Positions 21,731 to 32,938 of a stretch of 64,000 nucleotides of DNA are shown here, one piece after another (within the stretch, counting starts at the first letter, position 1; every line of letters begins with the position of its first letter). This DNA is from Rhododendron vialii (taxonomy: Eukaryota > Streptophyta > Magnoliopsida > Ericales > Ericaceae), in the NCBI RefSeq assembly GCF_030253575.1, contig NC_080562.1, forward strand, positions 28,431,852 to 28,495,851, written 5' to 3'. The notes below the pieces were generated by a model. That model saw nothing but the letters and a program-made list of their open reading frames with translations, did no database searches and was not told where the DNA came from. The position numbers and the translations under genes were made by a program.

Positions 21731-23006
21731 GCAAATAAAATTGTTATTTTGTTATTTTAGTTCCTATGGCAACAGTCAAATTTCCGGAAGAAACTACTTA
21801 AAGGCACTATGATGCAGCTGTAACCGGCATCCAAGAAAGACAATAAATTTTCTCTTGACGCAGGTGCAAGTCCCATCCATGTCCATATATGCCTAACGAA
21901 CAGTGTGTGGAATACCTATTATTGGGAAATCATGTTGCTAATAAACACAGAAAGATATGAAGGCATCCACGATCTTTACAAGTGTTCAAGCACTAAGGTG
22001 GTATCGTTACAGTGTTACTCGCAAGGGTCTTAACTTTTAGAAGACGCATGAAACCTGTGGGCTCGTTTAGTGCAATTGAACCAATGGGCAAAACTGAATG
22101 CAGCTCATACCCAAAAACTGCACGAACCACAGATGTATTCATTACTTTGACCAAAACAAGAATGATAAACAGGAATCATCAGTGCATACAACAGTTGGAG
22201 GCATACAATAGTTGGTGCTTCTTAAAGATCACAGAGGCAAAGCCACCGGTTCAAGTCAGTCAGCCATTGGGGTGAAGGCAAAAGAGTCACTTAAAATAGC
22301 TCTTTGTCTATAATCTAATGATAAACTAAAACCATGGAGCTGCTGTTAGACATATCAGATCATTTGGATCCCAGTCTTAATTATTCACGTACAAATAGCT
22401 AGGAGGAATACACCTTCAACTGATTTTTCATGAACAACTAAAAAACCACGGAACTGCTGCTATATTATCAAATGATTCGGACCCCAGTTCTACTGATGTA
22501 TTGATAGGTTCTAAATCTTCAGGAGGTATATCCCTTCAGAAGTTTAGAGTGACATTTTGCCAATCAAAAAAAAGGTTTAGAGTGACATCGATAAGAACTG
22601 AATTTGGAGACTTCCAAACTGACAGCAAACTTACCAAGCATGCACCAAAAATGGGTCAGTTTTCTCCTCACACCCAAGGACTACTACAATAACTATCAGA
22701 CCAAACAACTGCCATGTTCCACTGAGTTTTTTCTTCTTTTATTATTATTTTGTTTTATTTTTCTATTTTTTTGGGAGGAATTTCAAATTATATTACCAAC
22801 CAAAGAGAACAAGTTCAAAGAACGAAATATAATGGTGTTGGCTAGGATTCGAGCCCGGCTGTTGAGTCGCAATGGCGAGAAAAAGTGCTCACTAAAAAAT
22901 CTTTGTTTAGTTAATTTCGTCCTTATTATTTTCTAAAAAAAAGTTCGGGCATAATATTTTACTTCTTACAAATCAAAAAATAAAATATTAATAAAAGGTC
23001 AAGAAT
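21731..23006. other. No gene recognised
   Basis: Possibly introns or flank of the kinesin fragment. Short open frames match nothing known. 22710-22930 holds T-rich sequence followed by a GATTCGAGCCCGG segment typical of plant repeats. Confidence 0.3.
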
Positions 23007-23014
23007 AGATTAAA

Positions 23015-23149
23015 GGGGAGAGTGATTTTCACACTCTCCTTTTTGATATCCACACACCTTTTTTTGTTTTTAAGTTAAAAGTGTATGTATTTTTTCAATT
23101 AAAAAAAAGGAGTGGATGTAAAAAAAGGTAGTGTGAAAATCATTACCCT
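23015..23149. mobile_element. hAT-type MITE (135 bp)
   Basis: Terminal inverted repeats: the left end GGGGAGAGTGATTTTCACAC matches the complement of the right end around AGTGTGAAAATCATTACCCT. A perfect 8-bp duplication AGATTAAA flanks it (23007-23014 and 23150-23157), the size expected for hAT elements. Confidence 0.85.
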
Positions 23150-23157
23150 AGATTAAA

Positions 23158-23650
23158 AACTTTATAATACCTCACATTTTATTGCAATATACTTGTCAAT
23201 GTTGTCACATCAAGTTATGCAAGTAAGATATTTACTAATGAACTAGCGAAATGACTGTACCTGCACTTTCTTATTCGATAAATCATATAGTAAACCCGAA
23301 GAATAAATTTTCAATCATTCACTCCTTGTTAGTCAGAGAGAGACTATTCCACCACCACCAGTGCACCAGTGCACCGCTGCTGATGAGAATAAGCTTGCAT
23401 GTTGAATTGTTGATGCCCGAAGGTACTCCAAAAAATAATGCAACTCCAACCTAAAACAGGTTGGACACAAATTAAGATCAAAACAATTTAAGAGCGACAA
23501 CATACACCAAAAAATCAATCCAATCTCTACCTAAAGAATTTATTAATAAACCGCTATACTTTGGTTTCGAGGAGGCTCATCCACACCTCTGCTATCAAAC
23601 CACACAAAAGATACAAACAATATAAGTTGAGATAAAAATAAATAAATAAA

Positions 23651-23711
<61 letters not shown>

Positions 23712-24083
23712 ATTTTAAACACATCCTACATGGCTACGTAATTGCAAACCAATAAACAAATACTATACTTTATTTCAGAAGGGTTCACCTCGCAAAAACT
23801 GAAAAATATAGGGAGAGAAACATTTGCTATTTACAAAAAATTCTAGGAGTAGATTTTGAGATTTTAGCTTCCAAAAAACTATTGTTAGTGTTTGTCAAAA
23901 GTTCCTTATAACAAATTTTGAGAAAGCTAAACTAGAAAATAAAATCAGATTCTAGAGAAACTGGCTTTCAGGTACTTTTTGAATTAGATTTCAGATTGTA
24001 AGTACTCCAGAAGCTGAATTTTAATTTTTTTGCCGTAAACAGTATCAACTTTACAACAACTTAATCATAATCACACAACTTGA
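23158..24083. other. No gene; contains a (GA)n microsatellite
   Basis: AT-rich spacer. A pure GA repeat runs from about 23655 to 23709. A short low-complexity open frame on the minus strand near 23340-23510 is not supported. Confidence 0.6.
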
Positions 24084-24453
24084 TGTAGGACAAAAATTCA
24101 GGAAATTTCAATTTTATGGAAACTTTATTCTAGGAATTATTCGTTTTAGGAATTCCCCTTTTAATGCCACTTGTTTAGGCATATTCCTATTAGTCTTTTA
24201 ATTTTGTTAGTTTTTGTTTCCAAGTATTGTTTTGCTTGGTCTCCATTTTAAGCAATTACCTTATTGTTAGGACTCCTACTAGTATAAATAGGGGTGTAAG
24301 TTATTCAATTATTAAAACTTTTAAGCTTTTAATCAATAATATTATAGAGATTTTCTCTTTCTTTCTTGTGCGCAAGAATTGATCGTTGTGATGAGTTGTT
24401 TATCTCGTTTGGACTAGTATGCTAACTAGTCTCTCGTGAATTCCGCTGCGTCA
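24084..24453 (+). repeat. 5' LTR of the gag-only element
   Basis: TG...CA ends; TATA box TATAAATA at about 24290; polyadenylation-like AATAATATTATAG region downstream. Repeated at 25739-26108. Confidence 0.9.
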
Positions 24454-24485
24454 AGTGGTATCAGAGCAAGGTTTTGCCTGGTTCG

Positions 24486-25856
24486 ATGGCACCAAACACA
24501 AAAGAAGACACACCCATTGACGTTGGTCGTGGGCTTACTGACCTAAGGAGGATGGTGGAGGATCAACAAACACAATTGACCGAGATCTGTCAAGATACCC
24601 ACACTCAGTTCGCTGAGATCCGTGAGATGCTGCAGGGGTTGACTCTACAAAATCGCCAAAGGCCAGAAAGGGTTGAGAAGGATCGCGCGTTGGGATTTGC
24701 CCATCGCCAACCTCCTAACCAAAATAGGAACCGTGTTGAGGGATTTGCCCGCAACCAACCTATTCACTATAACGTCTCCAGAGGATATTCTTATTATCAT
24801 TACGATAGTAGGAATAAATTTGAACGTGAGCTATTCGAGAACCATGATGCTTATCAGTCGATAAAGCGACAACCAAATTTCAGGTATTACGATAATTTGC
24901 CAAAATTTAGTGGTCTTGAATTTTTTGAAGATCGTTTGGATTGGATTCTAAACATCGAAGATTCCTTCGAGTATGCAAAAATTCCAACAAAACAAATGTG
25001 GAGGTATTTGTTAGTGAAGCTTATGGGACCAGCGCTACGATGGTGGCTAGATATGCAATTTCTAAGAGATCGATTGGGCAAGCGTCGAATTTATGCATGG
25101 TACAGAATTAAAAAATGTATGATGGAGAGATTTTTACCAAGGAATTATGAGCAATTGTTGGAGGAAAAATATAGGCCAAAACAATATCATGCAGAACAAA
25201 TTATTGTAGAAGCCGTGGGAGAGGTCAACATTGAAGTTGAAGGTCAAGACAAAACTAACATCGATGCTTGTGTGCAAAAGGATACTGAAATTGTTTCTGA
25301 TGCGGTTGCGAAGGAACAAAAGAATATTGCATTGGAGGTTTGTGCGTTTGGGCTTGATGAATCACCCACAATGGAGTTCACTACAACACTACAAGAAAAT
25401 ATGGTTATTGCTGAAATCCGATTTTCTGACAAAGGAGTGCCAACCAACTCTATAATAAATCAAAGTCTAGAGAACCAGCAACTTCAGCATAAGGTTCTAG
25501 TTGTCGATTTTCTTGGAGTGCAACAATTTGATTGGGTTCCCAACATTCATCTAGTGAATTTTGTCAACAAGTTAAGGCATGCTAAGAAACAATCTTTGCA
25601 AATACACTTTTTCTTGAAGTTTTATTTCAAGTTAAGAAAGGAGTTGAAGTATTCTAAGTATCTGTTTCTTTGGCATGGAAGATGGCAGATTCCCAACGAG
25701 AACTCGAGGCCGAGTTCTTTTGAAGAAAATGAGACTGATGTAGGACAAAAATTCAGGAAATTTCAATTTTATAGAAACTTTATTCTAGGAATTATTCGTT
25801 TTAGGAATTCCCCTTTTAATGCCACTTGTTTAGGCATATTCCTATTAGTCTTTTAA
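24486..25856 (+). CDS. Gag-like protein fused to a pol-tail segment
   Basis: The first ATG after the primer site is 24486; the frame is open to 25856, about 456 codons. The N-terminal part has a coiled-coil-like Gln/Glu-rich stretch (DLRRMVEDQQTQLTEI). The middle is a retrotransposon gag domain (YDNLPKFSGLEFFEDRLDWI, ALRWW, AWYRIKKCMMERFLP). An acidic region and a tail with VDFLGVQQFDWVP and LKYSKYLFLWHGRWQ follow. There is no protease, reverse transcriptase or integrase. The last about 39 codons lie inside the 3' LTR. The tail matches those encoded at 26205-26897 and 15209-18610, suggesting internal deletions joined gag to the end of pol. Confidence 0.8.
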   Translation: MAPNTKEDTPIDVGRGLTDLRRMVEDQQTQLTEICQDTHTQFAEIREMLQGLTLQNRQRPERVEKDRALGFAHRQPPNQNRNRVEGFARNQPIHYNVSRGYSYYHYDSRNKFERELFENHDAYQSIKRQPNFRYYDNLPKFSGLEFFEDRLDWILNIEDSFEYAKIPTKQMWRYLLVKLMGPALRWWLDMQFLRDRLGKRRIYAWYRIKKCMMERFLPRNYEQLLEEKYRPKQYHAEQIIVEAVGEVNIEVEGQDKTNIDACVQKDTEIVSDAVAKEQKNIALEVCAFGLDESPTMEFTTTLQENMVIAEIRFSDKGVPTNSIINQSLENQQLQHKVLVVDFLGVQQFDWVPNIHLVNFVNKLRHAKKQSLQIHFFLKFYFKLRKELKYSKYLFLWHGRWQIPNENSRPSSFEENETDVGQKFRKFQFYRNFILGIIRFRNSPFNATCLGIFLLVF

Positions 25857-26108
25857 TTTTGTTAGTTTTTGTTTCCAAGTATTGTTTTGCTTGGTCTCCA
25901 TTTTAAGTAATTACCTTATTGTTAGGACTCCTACTAGTATAAATAGGGGTGTAAGCTATTCAATTATTAAAACTTTTAAGCTTTTAATCAATAATATTAT
26001 AGAGATTTTCTCTTTCTTTCTTGTGCGCAAGAATTGCTCGTTGCGACGAGTTGTTTATCTCGTTTGGACTAGTACACTAACTAGTCTCTCGTGAATTCCG
26101 TTGTGTAA
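25739..26108 (+). repeat. 3' LTR of the gag-only element
   Basis: Begins TGTAGGACAAAAATTC immediately after the purine-rich GAAGAAAATGAGACTGA. It is colinear with the 5' LTR over 370 bases and ends at 26108. Confidence 0.9.
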
Positions 26109-26897
26109 AAGATATCTTAAATCATGCCAAAACAAGCGGCATTAAAGAAAATATATTTCCTAATTAATTAAAATAAAATTCCTAATTCTTGTAGACTAAG
26201 AATCCTAATAAAGGTAGAAATCAAAATCAAACCGAATACGGAAAGTTAATAATTCTAACCTAAATGAAAATATTCCTAGCCAAAATCTTATTCTAAAACA
26301 ATACAAATAAAATACAAAAACTCTCCATTTTTGTCCTACATCAGTCTCCTTTTCTTCAAAAGAACTCGCCCTCGAGTTCTCATTAGAAACTTGCCACCTT
26401 CCATTCCAAAGAAATAGATATTTGGAATACTTCAACCTCTTGCTCATTTTCCAAAAATCATTCAAAGAGGAGTGTACTTGTGATGATCTTTTCTTGTGAT
26501 TCTTCAACTTGTTGACGAAATTGACGAGATGAACATCGGGAACCCAATTAAATTGTTTCACTCCAAGAAAATCGACAAAGTAACCTTTATGTTGATATTG
26601 CAGATTGTCTTGACCTTGAACTAGTTCTAATTCCTCCAATTTTTGTAAAATATATGGATCTTCATAAACCTTTGCTTGAAGATATTCAACTTCTTGACCC
26701 TTCATAGAAAGCACAGCATGGAGCTCTCTAATTGTTTCCTCCTTCTGCAACCGCACATCCAAAGCATTTCGAACAAAATTGGAGCAATCATGCATGATAT
26801 CAACAAACATTACCACCGCTATCACTGCCGCCGCCGCCACCGCTGCCATCACGCCACATATAACGTTATATGTGTAACAAAAAACGTATTTTTTCAT
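26109..26897 (-). pseudogene. Truncated inverted relative of the gag-only element
   Basis: The minus strand from 26897 encodes the same C-terminal tail (VDFLGVKQFNWVPDVHLVNF, LKYSKYLFLWNGRWQ, ETDVGQ). An LTR begins at about 26342 (TGTAGGACAAAAATGG) and continues to 26109, where it is cut by the end of the forward element. Upstream of the tail, the frame passes into the palindrome-rich tract. No gag domain, 5' LTR or primer site was found to the right. Confidence 0.75.
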
Positions 26898-28520
26898 TTT
26901 TCTCGATTTTTTTTATTGAACCCACTACACTTAACATTTAACGTTATATATGTGACAAATTTCTCTTTTTGCTTTTTCCTATTTTTCTTGTATTGATTTT
27001 TTAATGTTATATGAGTAATAAAAATTTTCTAGCATACAATATTATGTGTGTGGTAAAAAATTTCTAACATGCAATATTTCTTTTTGATATTTCTTATTTT
27101 TAGTCTTTAACGTTATATGTTCGTCCATACAAAATATATAACATTATATGTGGATTTTTTAATATCTAAATATCGCAAAAAAAAAAAAAAAAAAACCAGA
27201 ACATATAACATTATATTTGAGCTTCTGCAACTATGAATCTCACACAAAAAAATAGAACAGAACATATAACATTATATATGAGTTTCTGTAGTTCTAAATC
27301 TCATAAAAAACAGAATATATAACATTATATCTGAGTTTCTGTAGCTCTAAGTCTCACAAAACATGACATATAAAAAAAATTATTTGTTCTCAAAACAATA
27401 TCATATCTTTTCAATAATATTATATATCTCAAAAAATAATATTATATGTTCACATATCATGCCACCATTATCCTTATTTTCAGTCGCGCCTTGAATCCCA
27501 AGTTGAATGTTGATGAGGCCACAGGGAGTCGAGCTTCATTTTTTCACCGTTTCTTCATCGAATCCTTCAAAATTTGTGATTTTCTACCTCCGAATAGCAT
27601 TCTCATAACCTCTATATCTACATATATACATATTCAAAACAACATAAACAACATTAATATATCTCAAAAATGAGATATAATATTATATGTCTAACCCAAG
27701 GAAAAACACATATTACACATGACAGAAGTTCACATATAACGTTATATGCTCCGTTGTCTATCACTTATTGAATTGGTCCGTGCAGCGGCTTCTTCGACTT
27801 GCTTCTGATAATATATTGATATATCCATATGTGCTTTTGAGAGGCCGCTGCACGGACCTATTTAACAAGATAACATATAACGTTATTAGTTCCTCTTTTT
27901 TTTTTCTTGAATTTTACAGGACAAAATCTCATATACAACGTTATATGTTCTCTATGCAAATTAAAATATATTTTTTATGTCAGTAAAAGCTTATATATAT
28001 ATATATACACACCGTTATATATGACAGAAGCTCATATATAACGTTATACGGTACAAAAGGTCATATATAAAGTTATATGTTCTCTTTATTAAATAACATA
28101 AAATATTTCTAATCTAGAATGTTATATATAACAATATAACGTTATATATTATTATATCTTTCTCTAACTAAGAATGTTTTTAAAAAAATGACATTAAATA
28201 ACAACAAAAACACAACAAAAAAAAATTATTTTTTGTGTGACACAAAAAACACACATATAACCTTACATATTTTTTCAAAAAATACAACCTGTTCCAATCT
28301 TATATGTCTAGCCCCAGAAAAAATACACATATAACCTTATATATTTATTCAAAAAACTCTAAATATATCAGAAACAAGTCGGAGAGGCCGCTGCGCGGAC
28401 CAAATCAATAAGTGATTGATGAAAAACACAAATATAACCTCATATATTTATTCAAAAAATTTCAGATCTCTAATCCTAGGAAAAACACACATATAATCTT
28501 ATGTATTTATTCAAAAACCT
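26855..28520. repeat. Dispersed cluster of ATATAACGTTATAT-like palindromes
   Basis: About 20 copies of a near-palindrome with consensus CATATAACGTTATATG occur at irregular spacing of 30-150 bases. One copy is a perfect 20-base palindrome, CACATATAACGTTATATGTG (26855-26874). Later copies drift to ATAACATTATAT and ATAACCTTATAT. Between them lie GACAGAAGCTCATATATAAC-type contexts that also recur. There is no coding sequence in the tract beyond the start of the minus-strand fragment. Confidence 0.85.
27757..28419. repeat. GC-rich inverted repeats inside the palindrome tract
   Basis: GGTCCGTGCAGCGGC (27774-27788) is the exact complement of GCCGCTGCACGGACC (about 27844-27859). A third arm at 28383-28419 reads GCCGCTGCGCGGACC followed by AAATCAATAAGTGAT, the complement of the ATCACTTATTGAATT that precedes the first arm. 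Arms 1 and 3 therefore form an inverted repeat of about 30 bases around 600 bases of sequence. Confidence 0.8.
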
Positions 28521-29426
28521 TCAAATCTAATGATTGCTCCACCGGGGTCTGACAATCAACAGAACTGCTCCACTGGGGTCTGATAATTGCTCCGCTGGGC
28601 TTTGTTGGGTAAACCAAAGTCTCCTTCTGAGATTCCAATTTTGGAAATTTGAGTATTAAATTCAATTGTTCCACAGATAAGTTGGGTTCCTCCACCCAGA
28701 GGATTTGATCATAGCCAACTCAATTGGGTCTGTGATACTCTCGACTGATGCTCTCGAGGCTTGCGTCCTCGTCCTTATTCTTTTCCCAGGCGGACAGTTC
28801 ACCAGGGGAGGGGAGGAGAGAGAGAGAGGGGGAGAGGGGAGGCTCAGATCTGTTTTGTGATCTAGAGTTTCTCTCTCTATATGTTATATAGAAGGGTCTT
28901 TTGGTCTTGAAAAATATCTCTTTTTAAATAAATTGGAGTTATTAGGTTATATAACTATATTAGTAGACTAGATGGGTTATGAAATTTAGAAGTGGATTTA
29001 GTAGGTTACAAACATTCAATAGTGGACCTCCCACCAATTTTTTAAAGAAAGAAATTCAAATTTATAATTTGGAAGTTCCAGGGATTTTGGTATATAGATA
29101 TAGAGCTGAATGCCCAACGGTCGGAATTCGCATTATTCTACTTGTGTAGAGGAGAGGAAGAAAGAACCCAAACACCCGAAATTGAATCGAAAGGCCCAAC
29201 ACGGAAGAATTGTGCTATCCGCACGCACGGATGAATTATGCATAGATTATTTGGAAGTACCCGAAAAAAACGAAAAAAAAATTACTGTATATTAAGCATA
29301 GATAATGCATTTACTTTTGGGAATGACTTCGGTGTCCACGGTCATTTTGGAGACACCATAACTTTTGGCATAATAAAACCATTATGAGTATAACCAAAAT
29401 CTATTACAAGCATAACAGAACCATAG
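28521..29426. other. Unassigned, gene-fragment-like block
   Basis: 28540-28870 is less AT-rich and carries three GCTCC(A/G)C(C/T)GGGG(T/C)-like repeats and a GA-rich tract (28810-28850), reminiscent of a first exon and leader on the minus strand. No protein family was recognised. The remainder is AT-rich. Confidence 0.3.
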
Positions 29427-29695
29427 CAAGGACAATCCAAATTGCTCATTTTTTAAAATATTTTTTAAGTATTATTATAAAAAATCATCTCAATCGAATA
29501 TCGGTAAGGGTTTTTAAAAATTCGTAAGGTGAATCGGTCAATATAGCGCCATGAATTTTGCAAAAGTCGTTACCAATGTCTGATCATAGCGCCATGAATT
29601 TTGCAAAAGTCGTTACCAATGTCCGATTGAGATGATTTTTCACGATGATGCATTAAACAATATTTTTAAAAAAATGAGCAATCGGATCGTCCTTG
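29427..29695. mobile_element. Fold-back MITE with internal duplication
   Basis: The left end CAAGGACAATCCAAATTGCT pairs with the right end AGCAATCGGATCGTCCTTG. The inverted arms extend about 65 bases with interruptions, closing at AAAATCATCTCAATCG / CGATTGAGATGATTTT. The loop holds two tandem copies of a 43-bp unit containing GCGCCATGAATTTTGC. A target duplication was not evident. Confidence 0.7.
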
Positions 29696-30415
29696 CGAGA
29701 CTTGGGGTGGGCCCCGCAAAAAATCTATTAGCGATAGAAATTATTGATATCCGAACTTGTTAGAAATTATTTGTGTAATATCCTTCGCCTATTGGACGGA
29801 GGTTAGCAAGACCGAAAAGAAATTAAAACTTCCACTCGTTCAAACTTTATCTTTTCTTGAAATTGTTGCATTTATTGTTAAATTGTAAATCGATGAGAAA
29901 TTAAGACAAATAAACAATATAAATTTTCCCCCGACCTTCGTGCATAGCATCAGTACCACATTTGGAATTATGAAGTCATTGTCTTTGGATTAATTAAACG
30001 AGTAATTTGACATGTTTTGCCTCAATAGTCCTTTTGAATTGTTTTTTATTTTATCTTTACTCAAAATTTTTGGTTTGCTAATTTTGCATTAATTTTTTTT
30101 TTGAATTATCAATCTGTTTCGAAGAAACAAATCTAAAAAATACGAAATTATGATCAAAACCTTTATAAAGTTTGTTAAAGACAAATATAATCCAAAATCT
30201 AAAAAAAAAATTAGTTGGTTCATATTTTTATTATTTTATGATTCCATATCAATACAAACTAATAATTTGTAAAAACTTGACATAAAATAAATGAATGCAA
30301 AAAGTTAAAATACATCAAAAAATTATCCAAAAAAACTAGCCAATTCATATAATTTGAGAGGTTCCACACCCCATGTAAATTGCATGAAACCACGTTGCAT
30401 GACTTTAGGCACATA
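29696..30415. other. AT-rich spacer, no gene
   Basis: No coding region supported. 30040-30250 contains AT-rich segments similar to the fold-back sequences near 33060, 45900 and 62600. Confidence 0.5.
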
Positions 30416-32938
30416 TGTAACGACCCGGATTTTTGATTCAATTTTTTTTTAAAACAAATTTATACTGTTAAATTCCTAATTCAATAATTAATTAGATTGA
30501 ATAATTAAAATATATTATTATGTGTACAATTGATATTATTTGCATTATTGTATAAGATATGTATTTAAACTTTAGATATACAGGGAATCAGTGATTCGTA
30601 TTCATCTCTTATCTTTTCTATCTAAACCCTAAGTAGAACTCTATTCAAACTAACTCTCCACTTCTCTATCTCTCATGCTATACATAAAAGCGTCCAGATA
30701 CATTCTCACCCTGTACATATATGCGTCCACATACATTAGAATTGAAAACCCCCCCAAATGTGGCACTTGTCCCCTATCTTTTTATCATTATCAGTATCAC
30801 TCTCCTTCCTCATTCCACCACTTTTACACATATCCTCTCACCTTCTCATTACATTATTCTCTCTCATTATACATACCCATATAAATCCGAAAATTGAACA
30901 CCAGTATATTATTTCACTCACAATTCAGAATAGAGAGAGAGAGAGAGAGAGTTGTGGCCGTAGGTGTGTGCACACCGTGAGTTTCGTGGGCACACCGCTA
31001 CTGCAGGCCCTATCAGAGTGCCACCGGACGCTGCCCCGAGATTTCAAAATCATCATGGCGATCTACGGACACCGTACAACACGTATCCGAACTTAGAATC
31101 GCGTTTGAGGTAGTTTTCCGGAAACCCAAAACCTTTATTTGCATTTTAATGGAGTTACTTCGATGTAAAGTTTATTGAAGATGATGATCTGCTGTTAAAT
31201 TGTTAATTTATTTTTAGTCCTGTTTATATTAAAATTCAGTCCGGTTGTGCTGGAATGATTAGTGTTATACCCTGTGAAAATTTATGATCGTTTAACAAGT
31301 GTTTGATTGTGAAATTATTATTGATGATGCATTGTTAATTTGTATTTGAGTGGACGTTTACGTGTTTAATAAATTATTGGGGTAAATAAATGATTATGAA
31401 ATATTCACAAGAATATTTTACTAGTAAAAAAATTTATTTAGATTGTAAACAAGAAATATTTTAGATTATATATTAGTTAATCTTTAACTCTAATAAATTT
31501 TAACTAGCATAGCCTCTCATAATTTTGTTGTTATAAAAATCTCATATTAATATTTAATATAGATAGTAAATACTAAATTTAGCAATAAGTATTTTTCAAT
31601 AAAAAATTAGTTTGTAAAATCTATAAATAATATGAGAGTTAAAGAGAATGTTTAAATAGTAGAAATATTTTATAAAATTTCTAAATGAGAGAAATAGACT
31701 TAATTTTAAGTGTAGTAATTAATTGTTTGACTGAATAATATTTTGTTACTCGCATGATTAATTCTATGATAGGATTAATTTTATCGCATGATTATGTGTT
31801 GTTAGTACTTTTAGTTGAAATGTTGAACCCTGTGATATTTTGTTGTGGCTGTAGATTGGACAAATAGGTTCCCGGGGTGGTTACGAGTAGTGAATCATGT
31901 AGACGATGATAAGTAAATGAAAAATGGTAAAGTGTTGAAAGTGTGAGTACTGTGTGGATTGTAAATTGAGCCATGACGATGGCAAGGGTAACCTATGGGG
32001 CCCTGTGTTGAAATGGGTTACCTGCGGGGCCCAGTGTTGTGACACTAACGTATGATACGTCATGGGAAGTTTCTCTTTGAGGAAGAGAATGGGTCCCATG
32101 AGACGATTATAATTAGTGAGTCGCTAATGTATGATACGTCATGGGAAGTTTCTCTTTGAGGAAGAGAATGGGTCCCATGAGACTGTTATAGTTAGTGAGA
32201 CATTAATGTATGATACGTCATGGGAAGTTTCTCTTTGAGGAAGAGAATGAGTCCCATGAGACGGTTATAGTTAACATGGGGTAGTGGATATCCGACCCTA
32301 ATGTACGATACGTCATGGGATGACTCGATCCTCCTGTTATGGTCTTAAGTGAGAACATACTCGGTACATAACTTAGATGCGCTTACCTAGGACCCTGGTG
32401 CAGGATAAGCAAGAGGAAGGGTGGACCCATGAGACGATTGTAGTTAGCGGATGTGGGAGGAAAGGATCTCGCGGAGAGAATCCTTAGATTACATGTAAGA
32501 TGATGGATAGTAAAGAAAAAGACGATGTGTTATTATTTTGTACCTTCGGTGTATTATGAATTATTATATTGTTGATCTGCATATTGTGGTATTGGGTTTT
32601 AGGATTTCTACTTGGTGAATTATCACTCAGGATACGTTTGTATCCTGGCAAATCGTTTGCTTCGGCGTTCAATTTGCCAGAGTGTGCAGGATTCCACAGT
32701 GGAGCAGTTGATACAGGTGGGACCCCTGAAACGGAGTCTGGGCCAACATAGCTTGAAATTTCGTATCAAAACTAGAATCGCTCTGGAGTTGCTTTTGTTA
32801 AATAAATGTACATAGATTTTTGTATTATTTTGAAATTGTAATTTTGTATAAGGATAAATAAGGGCCTAATAGTTTGTAAAATTCAGTGTATTTTAGGGTT
32901 AATACTTCTGAAATCCCTTGAGAAATCGGGGCGTTACA
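30416..32938 (+). mobile_element. Solo LTR, Tekay-like Gypsy, family B copy 1 (2523 bp)
   Basis: It starts TGTAACGACCCGGATTTTT and ends AAATCGGGGCGTTACA, so its ends are inverted complements over about 15 bases. The flanking 5-mers are ACATA and GCATA, an imperfect target duplication. TATA box TATAAAT at 30880-30886, then a GA-rich leader. A homologous copy lies inverted at 52249-55066: both share the CACTCRGGATACG and TTTGCCAGAG segments and the CATGGGA repeats. No interior domain is attached. Confidence 0.8.
32051..32287 (+). repeat. Three 79-bp tandem units, each with nested hairpins
   Basis: Units start at 32051, 32130 and 32209, with a diverged partial unit near 32304. Each holds TATGATACGTCATGGGA, then TTCTCTT-TGAGG-AAGAGAA (7-bp stem), then TCCCATG, which can pair with the earlier CATGGGA. 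The ACGTCA core is also a bZIP-type site. Confidence 0.85.

Larger units (their letters stand above)
24084..26108 (+). mobile_element. Short non-autonomous Gypsy LTR element (2025 bp)
   Basis: Two 370-bp LTRs (24084-24453 and 25739-26108) start TGTAGGACAAAAATTCAGG and differ at about 11 positions by eye (roughly 97% identity). A tRNA-Met primer site TGGTATCAGAGC follows the 5' LTR at 24456-24467. The interior is one gag-like frame. No target duplication is visible (CTTGA left, AAGAT right), and the last two LTR bases have changed from CA to AA. Its right end abuts the truncated inverted relative at 26109. Confidence 0.9.

Noticed and set aside
22501..22936. Overlapping short plus-strand frames near a T-rich tract
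   Set aside because: No homology, low complexity, and no splice or start context; more likely decayed repeat.
30416..32938. Terminal inverted repeats (TGTAACG...CGTTACA) as a DNA transposon
   Set aside because: Short inverted ends of this form are normal for Tekay-like LTRs; the homologous copy at 52249-55066 has a 5-bp duplication and an LTR-type TATA/leader layout, so a solo LTR fits better.
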